DNA of 64,000 nucleotides from assembly GCA_947460175.1 (NCBI GenBank), contig CANHGW010000002.1:124001-188000 (forward strand). Reading direction: 5' to 3'. A program made the translations under genes and the position numbers. This DNA is from Bacteroidota bacterium. Lineage in GTDB: Bacteria > Bacteroidota > Bacteroidia > Chitinophagales > Chitinophagaceae. Position 1 is the first letter of the stretch, and every line of letters starts with the position of its first letter. A model generated the notes under the pieces. That model did not search any database and was not told the DNA's origin. It worked only from the letters and a program-made list of their open reading frames with translations. Shown here in pieces: positions 19,648 through 28,083 of the stretch.

Positions 19648-20643
19648 ATGAAAATAGCTGTTGTTGGTGCGACTGGTCTTGTTGGAACTAAAATGTTGCA
19701 AATCTTAGAAGAGCGAAATTTTCCAATTACAGAATTAATACCTGTAGCGTCAGAAAAGTCTATTGGGAAAGAAATTAGTTTCAAAGGGAAAAATTATCCA
19801 GTTGTTTCTTATCAAGATGCAATAGCAGCTAAGCCAGCAATAGCCTTGTTTTCAGCAGGTGGTAATACTTCCCTTCAATTAGCACCTTTGTTTGCCGAAG
19901 CAGGTATTCGTGTCATAGATAATTCATCGGCGTGGCGCATGGATGAAACTAAAAAATTAGTGGTCCCAGAAGTGAATGGACATGAATTAACGGCTCATGA
20001 TATGATTATTGCGAACCCAAATTGTTCTACTATACAAATGGTAATGGTATTGAAGCCATTACACTTAGCCTATAAAATAAAACGCGTTGTAGTATCTACC
20101 TATCAATCCGTAACAGGTACAGGTGTAAAAGCCGTAACTCAATTAGAAAATGAACGCAAGGGTATCGTCAATGGAGAAATGGCTTATCCTTATCAAATAG
20201 ATATGAATGTGATTCCTCAGATTGATGTATTTACAGAAAATGGATATACCAAAGAGGAAATGAAAATGATTAATGAAACCAAAAAAATAATGCAAGACAA
20301 TACCATTGCAGTGACTGCTACTACAGTGCGAATTCCGGTGATGGGTGGGCATAGCGAAAGTGTCAATATTGAGTTTCATCACGATTTTACGATAGAAGGA
20401 GTGCGCAGTTTATTATCAGGATTTTCGGGTATTACCTTGCAAGATGACATTCAACATTTGGTATATCCAATGCCATTTTTTGCACATGATAAAGATGATG
20501 TATTTGTAGGTCGAATCCGTAGAGATGGTTCTCAACCCAATACACTGAATTGCTGGATAGTATCCGATAATCTTCGAAAAGGGGCTGCAACCAATGCGGT
20601 GCAAATAGCTGAATATTTACTAAATAATGGAATAATAAATTAA
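19648..20643 (+). CDS. asd: Aspartate-semialdehyde dehydrogenase
   Basis: Reduces aspartyl phosphate to aspartate semialdehyde with NADPH, the branch-point for lysine, diaminopimelate, threonine and methionine. Start taken at ATG 19648 because the protein then begins MKIAVVGATGLVG, the Rossmann glycine motif; an in-frame TTG lies upstream. The catalytic Cys is Cys126 in NPNCSTIQMV, and the substrate-binding region includes RIPVMGGHSESVNIEF, where the active-site His lies. Length (331) is normal. Downstream gene starts eight bases after the stop. Confidence 0.96.
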   Translation: MKIAVVGATGLVGTKMLQILEERNFPITELIPVASEKSIGKEISFKGKNYPVVSYQDAIAAKPAIALFSAGGNTSLQLAPLFAEAGIRVIDNSSAWRMDETKKLVVPEVNGHELTAHDMIIANPNCSTIQMVMVLKPLHLAYKIKRVVVSTYQSVTGTGVKAVTQLENERKGIVNGEMAYPYQIDMNVIPQIDVFTENGYTKEEMKMINETKKIMQDNTIAVTATTVRIPVMGGHSESVNIEFHHDFTIEGVRSLLSGFSGITLQDDIQHLVYPMPFFAHDKDDVFVGRIRRDGSQPNTLNCWIVSDNLRKGAATNAVQIAEYLLNNGIIN

Positions 20644-20651
20644 GTTAAAAC

Positions 20652-21176
20652 ATGCAAAATTACTACCTACTTTTATGCATACTATTCATTTTTGGAACAG
20701 CCCATGCCCAAAAATATTCTAAAGCGAAAACTTCGTATTGCATAGTCAAAGGGACGATTACAACCACTTCAAGCTATTGTGGTGGGGCTAGGCCAAGTGA
20801 AGAAATGATTGAAGAACTTCAAAAACCTAAGCCAGCAAATCGTAAAACAATTTACATAAAATATGGTAGTAAAAATAGCTCATCAACAAAAGTCATTAAA
20901 AAAATAGTTACAAATGAATTGGGACAATTTGAGGTGAAACTTAAAAAAGGATTTGTATACCAATTCATGGATGATTGGAAATCAAAACCATTCGAAGTAC
21001 CAAAAAATACTGAGTTTGTGATATGGGACATAGCATGTTTTAAAAAACGATATGCAACACCCGATTTTGTGCTGGATTTGAAAAAAAATAAAACTGGTTT
21101 TGTTGAAGTCAATTACCATCAACCATGCTTTTATAATCCTTATTGTGGTAATTATTCTGGTCCTTTACCGCCCTAA
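20652..21176 (+). CDS. Small secreted protein of unknown function
   Basis: Not recognised. Signal peptide to about residue 19 (GTAHAQ), then a mature protein of about 155 residues rich in lysine with several cysteines (YCIVKG, SYCGGA, DIACFKKR, QPCFYNPYCGNY). The pattern of an early strand CIVKGTI followed by EMIEELQKPKPANRKTIYIKYG and TNELGQFEVKLKKG resembles carboxypeptidase-regulatory-like or Cna-B-like beta-sandwich folds. It is close behind asd but functionally unrelated by appearance. Confidence 0.65.
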   Translation: MQNYYLLLCILFIFGTAHAQKYSKAKTSYCIVKGTITTTSSYCGGARPSEEMIEELQKPKPANRKTIYIKYGSKNSSSTKVIKKIVTNELGQFEVKLKKGFVYQFMDDWKSKPFEVPKNTEFVIWDIACFKKRYATPDFVLDLKKNKTGFVEVNYHQPCFYNPYCGNYSGPLPP

Positions 21177-21230
21177 TAATTATAATAAAATAGCCTTTTT
21201 TACTTAATTTTTTTCAATTTCGAACTTAAA

Positions 21231-21246
21231 TATGATTTATATCATA
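21231..21246. promoter_or_regulatory. FNR/Crp-type palindrome upstream of the HmuY-like gene
   Basis: TATGAT-TTAT-ATCATA, a perfect 6+6 inverted repeat with a 4-base centre. The core TGAT-N4-ATCA is the half-site arrangement of FNR-class regulators, and the same 12-base core recurs at 44035-44046. It lies 97 bases before the ATG at 21343. Confidence 0.5.
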
Positions 21247-21259
21247 TTACTGAAATTAT

Positions 21260-21279
21260 ATTGTCATAGTATTGTCATA
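21260..21279. repeat. Two direct repeats ATTGTCATA, 11-base period
   Basis: ATTGTCATA occurs at 21260-21268 and 21271-21279, one helical turn apart, between the FNR-type palindrome and the HmuY-like gene. A regulator-binding site is possible. Confidence 0.45.
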
Positions 21280-21316
21280 TTTTGATTCTAAGGATGGTAA
21301 AGTAGCCTGTGAAAAG

Positions 21317-21324
21317 TACTTTTG
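21317..21324 (+). promoter_or_regulatory. Candidate -7 element (TACTTTTG) for the HmuY-like gene
   Basis: Fits TAnnTTTG, 18 bases before the ATG at 21343. No good -33 TTTG is found at the expected distance, which would suit an activator-dependent promoter. Confidence 0.45.
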
Positions 21325-21342
21325 CCCTATAAAAAAAATAGA

Positions 21343-22638
21343 ATGAAGAAAATAGTACTTTCAATGATTTCAATGCTCGTATGGGGATGCGTAGCATATG
21401 CTCAGCCAGCTTGGTCAATAGATTCAGTTTCGATGGGAACTAGCAGTGCAAATGATGTGTTTTATAGTTTGTCGGCAGGTAGTGCAACAGCTAAAGTAGA
21501 AAATAATAAAAACTGGCACATGGCATTCACTATGAATGCAGGAGATAGTTCAGGTGTATGGGCAAACCATAATTCAGGCAATGCATTTGTAAAAGTGTAT
21601 AACACACACAAAGATTCTACACAATGGGCTGCTATAACTTGGGCTGATACCCTCAATGAAAATTTATTCAATAACGATGGTGGATGGTATCAAGGTGCAT
21701 TTAATAACAAGCCCGGTGTTGGTCAATTTGATTTTGGATGGGGTAAGTATGATCCTGTTTCACATAATATTATCGGGGATTCTATTTTCATTGTAAAAAC
21801 AAATGGTGTTTTTTATAAAGTATGGATCAAAGAATTAGTTTCTACTGCAATGACCTATACAATCAAAGTAGGTAATATGACGACTATGTTAGATACACAA
21901 TATGTGATTTCTAAACAGCCCAATTATGCCAATCGGTTATTTGCTTATTTCAATTTAGCTACAGGGTTGGATACAAATCGTGAGCCTGCTATCACAGATT
22001 GGGATATTTTATTTACACGATATACAACTGATTTTCCTGGTAGTGGTCCAATGCCAAATAATGCAGTGCTAGGTGTGTTGAGTAATAGAGGTGTGAAAGT
22101 GGCAAAGGCTTATCCTGCAGATGTTGATACAGCTTACAAAAACTATTCAAATTATATTTCTAATTGGTCAACTACTATTTCTGGGGTAGGATATAATTGG
22201 AAAACATATGATCAAGGTACCAATACATGGTCAGTAGAAGATTCTACATCTTACTTTGTACAAGATAAAGCAGGTAACTTATGGCAAATGGCATTTACAG
22301 CTTATAGTGGAAGTGCAACAGGTAATATCAAATTTGGCAAACGAATTGTAGCTGCTGTTGGTGTCAATGATATTCACTCTTCATTAAATCAATATAGCAT
22401 ATTTCCTGTACCTGCTCAAACTAACTTAAATGTAGTCATGGATTCTAAAGAATCAACTGAAGCGGTTGTAATGGTATATGATTTTATGGGTAAAGTCGTT
22501 TTATCATCTCATTTAAAATTAAACACAGGATTAAACGCATATACTTTGCCAATAGCTCAATTGGCTAATGGTAATTATATACTATCTGTAAAAGGAAATT
22601 CAATTAATATCAATGAAAAAGTAACGATTCAACATTAA
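21343..22638 (+). CDS. HmuY-like haem-binding family protein with T9SS sorting domain
   Basis: Resembles HmuY proteins, which capture haem outside the cell and pass it to the HmuR receptor. The ATG at 21343 starts a signal peptide ending AYA-Q; an in-frame TTG at 21322 is less likely. Residues about 25-330 show the all-beta HmuY-type pattern, including FDFGWGKYDPVSHNIIGDSIFIVKT-type strands (quoted in part: FGWGKYD, WIKEL) and TDWDILFTRY, a block typical of the family. The last 80 residues are a type A sorting domain (YSIFPVPAQTNLNV), so this protein is probably surface-attached via T9SS, unlike the lipoprotein HmuY of Porphyromonas. It is followed at 11 bases by a TonB-dependent receptor. 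Confidence 0.82.
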   Translation: MKKIVLSMISMLVWGCVAYAQPAWSIDSVSMGTSSANDVFYSLSAGSATAKVENNKNWHMAFTMNAGDSSGVWANHNSGNAFVKVYNTHKDSTQWAAITWADTLNENLFNNDGGWYQGAFNNKPGVGQFDFGWGKYDPVSHNIIGDSIFIVKTNGVFYKVWIKELVSTAMTYTIKVGNMTTMLDTQYVISKQPNYANRLFAYFNLATGLDTNREPAITDWDILFTRYTTDFPGSGPMPNNAVLGVLSNRGVKVAKAYPADVDTAYKNYSNYISNWSTTISGVGYNWKTYDQGTNTWSVEDSTSYFVQDKAGNLWQMAFTAYSGSATGNIKFGKRIVAAVGVNDIHSSLNQYSIFPVPAQTNLNVVMDSKESTEAVVMVYDFMGKVVLSSHLKLNTGLNAYTLPIAQLANGNYILSVKGNSININEKVTIQH

Positions 22639-22649
22639 TCGAATCATTC

Positions 22650-24857
22650 ATGTCAAGATTTTTGCTTTACATATCAATATTCATTCTGGCGGCTTTGCAT
22701 ACCAAAGCCGCTGGTTTGTATATTGACATAAAGGATAAAGTCAGTAATGAACTGCTTGCTGGAGCACAAATTACTATTGATAATAATGGCAAAAAACTAT
22801 CAGCAACGACCAATGCAAATGGGCGAATTTATTTCAATAATGTAACTTACCCTACACAACTTTCCATTCGATTAATAGGGTATGTAAAGTATTCGAAACA
22901 ACTACAATTATCTGATGTAACTGCAAAGGATCAAGATTTTTCGATTACAATTTTTTTAGATAAAAATGTTCAGCTAATTAATGAGGTCGTTGTAACCGGA
23001 CAGGTTACGCCTGTATTAGCCAGTCAATCTATTTACAAAGTCAATACTGTTTCAAGTACACAGTTAGCACAGCGTGGTGCCATTAGTTTAAATGATGTGT
23101 TGAATTATGAAATGAATAATTTCGTTTCCAATGACAATTTGCTTGGATCATCCGCTAGCATTGGTGGTATAGGAGGTCAAAATGTAAAAATATTAATGAA
23201 TGGTATTCCCATCAATGGGCGCGAGAATGGAAATATTGATCTAGGTCAATTAAATATGAATAATATTAAACGTGTTGAGATGATTCAAGGGCCTATGAGT
23301 GTAATGTATGGCTCAAATGCGTTGGGAGGAGTTATCAATTTGATTACAACTACTCCACAGAAAAAAGTTGGATTTGGTATAAGAACTTACCTTGAAAGCA
23401 TTGGTAAATACAACTTCTCAGGCAATTTGAATTATGCTAAAAATAAACATCAGCTTCAGATATCAGCTGCTCGTAACTTTTTTCAAGGGTGGACTCCTAA
23501 AGATTCCTTAGACCGTTTCCAAATTTGGAAACCAAAAACACAATACACTGCCGATGTTCAATATTCGTTGGACTTGAATAAATTGAAATTAAGTTATTTT
23601 GGTTCTTATCTGAACGAGAAAATTACTAATAAAGGTGTTCCAATTGTAAATGCATATGAAGGGTATGCTTTTGATGAATATTATCGAACCAATAGAATGA
23701 TAAATTCTATTAATGGAAATTTAAAACTTTCATCAAAGGAGCAATTTGCTTTTACAAATAGTTATTCCAACTACCATAGAACTAAAAACAGATTTAAAAA
23801 AGATTTAGTAACGCTTGATCAAATAGAAACTAAAAGTACAGGAGATCAAGATACCTCTGTATTTAATACGCTGAATCTAAGAGGTACACTTTCAAGCACT
23901 CGTATTAAAAAAGTTGAGGCTTTGGTGGGTTATGAGTATACTTATGAAATAGGTAAAAGCTTTAAACTAGCCAATGAGAAGCAAACAATGTCTGATTTAG
24001 GATTGTTTACATCATTTTTATACAAACACAAGGGGTTTAATATTCAACCTTCGATGCGTGTAACATTCAATAACCGATTTAACCCTGGATATACACCTGC
24101 AATTCATTCTAAATTGGATTTAGGACATCAAACTCAATTAAGAGGGTCCTATGCTAGAGGTTTCAGAGCTCCTTCATTGAAAGAGTTGCATTTGCAATTT
24201 ATAGATCAAAATCATACAATAATTGGCAATCCAGATTTGCAACCTGAAATAGGTGATCATGTAGAGTTAGGTTTGGATAGACAAGTGGCAATTAATAATG
24301 GCACATTGAATTTGAGCTTGAATGGATATTATAATTCCATTCGAAACATGATTACATTAGCAGTCTATAATAGTCAAGGAATACTGCGTGTGTATGAAAA
24401 TATTGAACAGTATAAAAACTGGGTGTATAATTTACAAGGAAAGTACAAATCAAATCAACTCAGTTTAAATACAGGAGTGGGGTATATTTTTGTTCAAGAA
24501 TCTGGCATTGTACCCCAACATCAAATTTTCGAAGCTACTATAAACGGATCATATCTATTTAAATCAATAAAGACATCGTTGAATTTTAATTATAAATATA
24601 ACAGTAAACAACCTGTATTAACCATTGATGAGCAGTTTTTGTATACTTCGCCCATTCATATAGCAAATATGTCCTTGCAACGACGATTTTTTAATAACTC
24701 CTTGCTGTTTCAAGCCGGGGTTAAAAATCTATTTAACATCCAAACTGCTACACTTTCTGGGGCTATGTCTACTCAAAACCCAGGACATAACGGAAGCGCT
24801 GGAATGCAGGTATTTCCTGAGCGAAGCGTATTTTTCGACTTTAATTACTCCTTTTAA
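22650..24857 (+). CDS. TonB-dependent outer-membrane receptor (HmuR-like position)
   Basis: Energised uptake channel of 735 residues. Order: signal peptide (to about 20), carboxypeptidase-regulatory-like domain (about 22-110), plug domain (about 120-230; INGRENGNIDLGQ and IQGPMSVMYGSNALGGVINLIT are the usual end of the plug) and a 22-strand barrel ending in aromatic FDFNYSF with the terminal Phe needed for BAM insertion. The barrel has the FRAPSLKELH box common to haem, siderophore and cobalamin receptors. Its position directly behind the HmuY-like gene suggests haem or another metal-tetrapyrrole as ligand; this is inference from context. Confidence 0.92.
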   Translation: MSRFLLYISIFILAALHTKAAGLYIDIKDKVSNELLAGAQITIDNNGKKLSATTNANGRIYFNNVTYPTQLSIRLIGYVKYSKQLQLSDVTAKDQDFSITIFLDKNVQLINEVVVTGQVTPVLASQSIYKVNTVSSTQLAQRGAISLNDVLNYEMNNFVSNDNLLGSSASIGGIGGQNVKILMNGIPINGRENGNIDLGQLNMNNIKRVEMIQGPMSVMYGSNALGGVINLITTTPQKKVGFGIRTYLESIGKYNFSGNLNYAKNKHQLQISAARNFFQGWTPKDSLDRFQIWKPKTQYTADVQYSLDLNKLKLSYFGSYLNEKITNKGVPIVNAYEGYAFDEYYRTNRMINSINGNLKLSSKEQFAFTNSYSNYHRTKNRFKKDLVTLDQIETKSTGDQDTSVFNTLNLRGTLSSTRIKKVEALVGYEYTYEIGKSFKLANEKQTMSDLGLFTSFLYKHKGFNIQPSMRVTFNNRFNPGYTPAIHSKLDLGHQTQLRGSYARGFRAPSLKELHLQFIDQNHTIIGNPDLQPEIGDHVELGLDRQVAINNGTLNLSLNGYYNSIRNMITLAVYNSQGILRVYENIEQYKNWVYNLQGKYKSNQLSLNTGVGYIFVQESGIVPQHQIFEATINGSYLFKSIKTSLNFNYKYNSKQPVLTIDEQFLYTSPIHIANMSLQRRFFNNSLLFQAGVKNLFNIQTATLSGAMSTQNPGHNGSAGMQVFPERSVFFDFNYSF

Positions 24858-24930
24858 ATTCACTTTTTTTTCTGCTTTATTTTTTTTTGGCACAATGTTT
24901 GTCTAAGTATGTATACAAACACTACAGAAG

Positions 24931-25179
24931 ATGGCAAACAGTAACAGCGAAATATTATTCAATAAGAAAAATCTTAAATCACCGGTAGAGCAATCACCGA
25001 TTACAGCAAAACGCATCTTGTATATACTAGAAGATGTAAAAGTGCTACAAAAAGCAGAAGATGCTAGTGAATTAGTAAATTTATATACTAAACGTGTGAA
25101 TAAACCCTCACAGACACTTTCTAAAAAAATTAGTGCAAACGATTTTCGTCCATTTGAATTTTTAATCAATCGGAATTAA
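24931..25179 (+). CDS. Small protein of unknown function
   Basis: An 82-residue ORF with balanced charged composition (KNLKSPVEQSP, EDVKVLQKAEDASELVNLY, FRPFEFLINRN) and no signal or membrane segment, so it looks like a genuine small cytosolic protein, helical in the middle. I do not recognise the family. The opposite strand also has an 88-codon ORF over the same place, which is hydrophobic and cysteine-rich and less likely coding. It stands alone between the receptor and the sigma-factor leader. Confidence 0.5.
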   Translation: MANSNSEILFNKKNLKSPVEQSPITAKRILYILEDVKVLQKAEDASELVNLYTKRVNKPSQTLSKKISANDFRPFEFLINRN

Positions 25180-25295
25180 TACTTATTGATTCAATTCAGT
25201 CGAAACTTCTATTTCTTTTCGAAAAAAAGAAATCTTAAAGAAAAGTGAAATCTTATACAATAAAAATAAAATTTTATCGTTTTTAAAAAATATCC

Positions 25296-25303
25296 TATCT
25301 TTG
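25296..25303 (+). promoter_or_regulatory. Candidate -7 element (TATCTTTG) for the sigma-factor gene
   Basis: Matches TAnnTTTG; using it would give a leader of about 135 bases ahead of the sigma factor. The rest of 25180-25444 is very A+T-rich and holds no gene I would support. Confidence 0.4.
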
Positions 25304-25393
25304 AATTCAAGATTACTTATTAAACGTATCAATTGAGTAAAAAGTATACCTTGAATTTTATTTAACACAATTTGTAAAACGCCTATAGCATAA

Positions 25394-25441
25394 CTTCTAC
25401 ATTATATTACACATTTTTGTTTCACAAAAACAACGTAGAAG
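25394..25441 (+). promoter_or_regulatory. Leader hairpin ending 3 bases before the sigma-factor start
   Basis: CTTCTAC (25394-25400) pairs with GTAGAAG (25435-25441), enclosing a second stem TTTTTGT (25414-25420) with ACAAAAA (25424-25430). The outer arm ends just ahead of the ATG at 25445, so folding would cover the ribosome-binding region. It could control translation. Confidence 0.5.
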
Positions 25442-25444
25442 ATT

Positions 25445-26026
25445 ATGAATACTATCAAAAAACTTACAGAAGCAGACCTAATTCAAATGGTATTGCAAAA
25501 CCATGAAGGAGCGATTGCAGAATTGCTTGATCGCAATAAAAGTAAATTTTATACTGCAGCCTATTTATTAGTCAAGGACAGATATATAGCTGAAGATATT
25601 TTTCAAGATGCTTGTATTAAAATAATTAATTCTATACGCAATGGTAAATACACCGAAGATGGAAAATTTCTTCCGTGGGCTATTCGCATTACACGTAATC
25701 TCTGTTATGACTATTTACGCGTTGCCAAACGAACTCCAAAGGTTACTATGCCTGATGGTATAGATGTATTTGATTTTTTAAGCAATGGTGAACATACCAT
25801 GGAGGATCGCATGATGAACAAGCAATCAAGTGATAGTGTGCGAAAAATGTTGGATTTTATCCCATACGAACAACGCGAAGTAATTGTAATGCGTATGTAT
25901 GGCAATCTAAGTTTTAAAGAAATAGCCGATATGACTAATGTAGGCATTAATACAGCACTAGGTCGTATGAGATACGGATTATTGAATCTTCGTAAAATGA
26001 TGGACGAAAAAGGAATTTTGCTTTAA
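25445..26026 (+). CDS. Sigma-70 family RNA polymerase sigma factor (ECF-like)
   Basis: A 193-residue alternative sigma factor. Region 2 is at about residues 25-95 (AAYLLVKDRYIAEDIFQDACIKIINSI and FLPWAIRITRNLCYDYLR), a linker follows, and region 4 with its helix-turn-helix is at about 135-185 (IPYEQREVIVMRMYGNLSFKEIADMTNVGINTALGRMRYGL). No anti-sigma factor gene is adjacent, unlike many ECF pairs. Its mRNA probably has a long structured leader. The gene ends two bases from the convergent EnvC-like gene. Confidence 0.92.
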   Translation: MNTIKKLTEADLIQMVLQNHEGAIAELLDRNKSKFYTAAYLLVKDRYIAEDIFQDACIKIINSIRNGKYTEDGKFLPWAIRITRNLCYDYLRVAKRTPKVTMPDGIDVFDFLSNGEHTMEDRMMNKQSSDSVRKMLDFIPYEQREVIVMRMYGNLSFKEIADMTNVGINTALGRMRYGLLNLRKMMDEKGILL

Positions 26027-26027
26027 G

Positions 26028-27983
26028 TTATTGTGCAATCCAAAGTTCTGGGTTCACCTTAAATGATGATCCATTGGCACCTACTTTCCATACCTGGAAA
26101 TTAATTTGTGTATTGCCATCTTCATCGGTTAATACAGTGCCTATAGTTTGTTTGGTAGAAAGTTTCATACCTTTCGTTACCATTACTTTATCGAGTTTGG
26201 CATACACTGTATAGTATGACCCATGATTAACCAATACAGTTTGCCCTGCAGCTCCTGGTATACTTATGATTGATGCTACTTCACCTCCAAATACAGCTCT
26301 TGCTCTTGCACCTCGGCTGGTTTTAATATCGATGCCATAGTTTTCTGTGGTGATATTAAACAGTGGATGTTTGTTTTTTCCAAAATGTTCTACTACATAA
26401 CCCTTTTCTACAGGCCAAGGCAATCTTCCACGACTCGACTCAAAGTTGTTTGCAATTTCTTGTTCCATGGGAGTAAGAGAAAATTTGTAATCATCTTTTT
26501 CAAATGTCTTTACATTCGATCGATTTACAGGTGCTGCCGGACGAGAATCATTATTTTTTGTGTTGCTACCACTGCCAGTGTTTAAAGTAACATTACCATA
26601 TCGATCTTTCTCAGCCAAGTCAGGTATGTATCTTGGATTACTATAATTACTAGCGGTCATGCGTGCTTGTTCACGTTCTTGACGTTTCTTTTCTTCGGTA
26701 AGTCTACGTTGTTCTTCTTCCTGACGTTGCTTTTGAGCAACTAATTTACGTTGTTCTTCTTCTTGTCGTTGTTTTTGAGCTACCAGTTTACGTTGTTCTT
26801 CTTCTTGTCTATCCTTTTCAATTGCGAGTTGTTTTTCGCGTTCAATACGTTTAGCTTCTGCCATTTGGGATGCTTTCCGTTCGGCTTCTTCTCTTTTTTT
26901 ACGTTCAATAGCTAAGGCACGTTCACGATCTTCTCGATCTTTTTTCTCTTGGGCTAGTCTACGTTCGTTTTCTTCTTGTTGTTTTTTTGCAAGCGCCAAC
27001 TTACGTTCGTTTTCTTCTTGTTTTTGTTTTTCCAAGGCTACTTTACGCTCATACTCTTCACGACGTTTTTTCTCTATAGCAGCTTCTTCTTGACTTTTTT
27101 TCTGTTGTGCTAATTTACGATCTTGATCCAATTTTAATTTACGAAGACGTTCTTGATCTAATTTTTCTTGCATGGCACGTTTACGTGCAATATCAATTTC
27201 ACGTTGGATAGCGGCAGATATAGCTCGGTTCAAGTCTTCTGCTGCCTTTTTTTTCATGGCTAATCCTGCAATTAAATCTTTTTCTTTTCCTTTTAATTCA
27301 GATACAACCTTGTCTTTCTCAGCTGTTTCAGATTCTAGTATTTTCTTTTGTTGTTCTTGTGCTTGAAGTACATAATCTTTCTTTTGTTTTTCAATATTCA
27401 ATACAGTTATCTTGTTCGACAATTGTTGACTTGCAGATGTTATTTTAAGCGCTTGGTCTGCACGATATCCTCTGTATTGTTTTACGTATTGCAATCGTCG
27501 TATGGCGTCGTTGAATGTGCTAGCCGAAAATAAAAAAACGATTAAATCAGAAGAAGTTTTATTTTTATAAGTATAGCGCACCATTTGAGCATATTGCTCT
27601 TTGAGTGTATCAAGTTGGGTTCTTAGTACTTGTACATCTTTATTGGCAGTGTTTATATTTTCTTCAATGTATCGAATCTCATTGTTGATATTCGAAATCA
27701 AGGATTGTCTTGCTGATAGTTTTGACTGAAGTGCTTGTAACTGCGAAAGGGTTGCTTTTTTATCTTGTCGGAGGACGGCTAATTCATTTTGCGTTCGCTT
27801 AATCTCCTCCATAATAGATAAGCGCTGACTTTCAAGTTGCTCTCTGGATTGTAATTTGAGTGTTTCCTTTACTTGTATTTTGTTTGTTGCAGTTGGCTTA
27901 GCTTTTGATTTGTTTTTTTGAGCATACGTTGTATTACTCAAAAAGAGAAATAGGATAAAGCAGTATTTGATTCTAAGTAACAA
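26028..27983 (-). CDS. EnvC-like murein hydrolase activator with degenerate LytM domain
   Basis: Exported protein of 651 residues. Signal peptide to about 21, then long coiled coils: one at about 38-250 as in EnvC/PcsB, followed by an unusually long stretch of (E/Q)(E/R)KR-type heptads at about 260-455, with near-repeats such as KQRQEEEQRKL. The C-terminal 110 residues are an M23/LytM fold (YGIDIKTSRGARARAVFGGEVASI). The usual zinc ligands are changed: NYGIDI stands where HxGxDI is expected and VYAKL where YAHL is expected. This suggests an activator of amidases and cell division rather than a hydrolase. Confidence 0.85.
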   Translation of the reverse strand: MLLRIKYCFILFLFLSNTTYAQKNKSKAKPTATNKIQVKETLKLQSREQLESQRLSIMEEIKRTQNELAVLRQDKKATLSQLQALQSKLSARQSLISNINNEIRYIEENINTANKDVQVLRTQLDTLKEQYAQMVRYTYKNKTSSDLIVFLFSASTFNDAIRRLQYVKQYRGYRADQALKITSASQQLSNKITVLNIEKQKKDYVLQAQEQQKKILESETAEKDKVVSELKGKEKDLIAGLAMKKKAAEDLNRAISAAIQREIDIARKRAMQEKLDQERLRKLKLDQDRKLAQQKKSQEEAAIEKKRREEYERKVALEKQKQEENERKLALAKKQQEENERRLAQEKKDREDRERALAIERKKREEAERKASQMAEAKRIEREKQLAIEKDRQEEEQRKLVAQKQRQEEEQRKLVAQKQRQEEEQRRLTEEKKRQEREQARMTASNYSNPRYIPDLAEKDRYGNVTLNTGSGSNTKNNDSRPAAPVNRSNVKTFEKDDYKFSLTPMEQEIANNFESSRGRLPWPVEKGYVVEHFGKNKHPLFNITTENYGIDIKTSRGARARAVFGGEVASIISIPGAAGQTVLVNHGSYYTVYAKLDKVMVTKGMKLSTKQTIGTVLTDEDGNTQINFQVWKVGANGSSFKVNPELWIAQ

Positions 27984-28083
27984 AATGGTAATAATTACAA
28001 AAATAATTTTTTAAATGAAAGTAGATGCAAATATTATCATAAAGTATCGTTGATACCTTAAGAATAGCCTATTTACAATGCTT

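Noticed and set aside
24903-25169. 88-codon minus-strand ORF
   Set aside because: Overlaps the better plus-strand 82-residue ORF and has Ser/Cys/Phe-biased antisense-like composition.
25183-25368. 61-codon minus-strand ORF in the sigma-factor leader
   Set aside because: Low-complexity Ile/Phe/Lys composition caused by A+T-rich DNA, and it overlaps a plausible leader and promoter.
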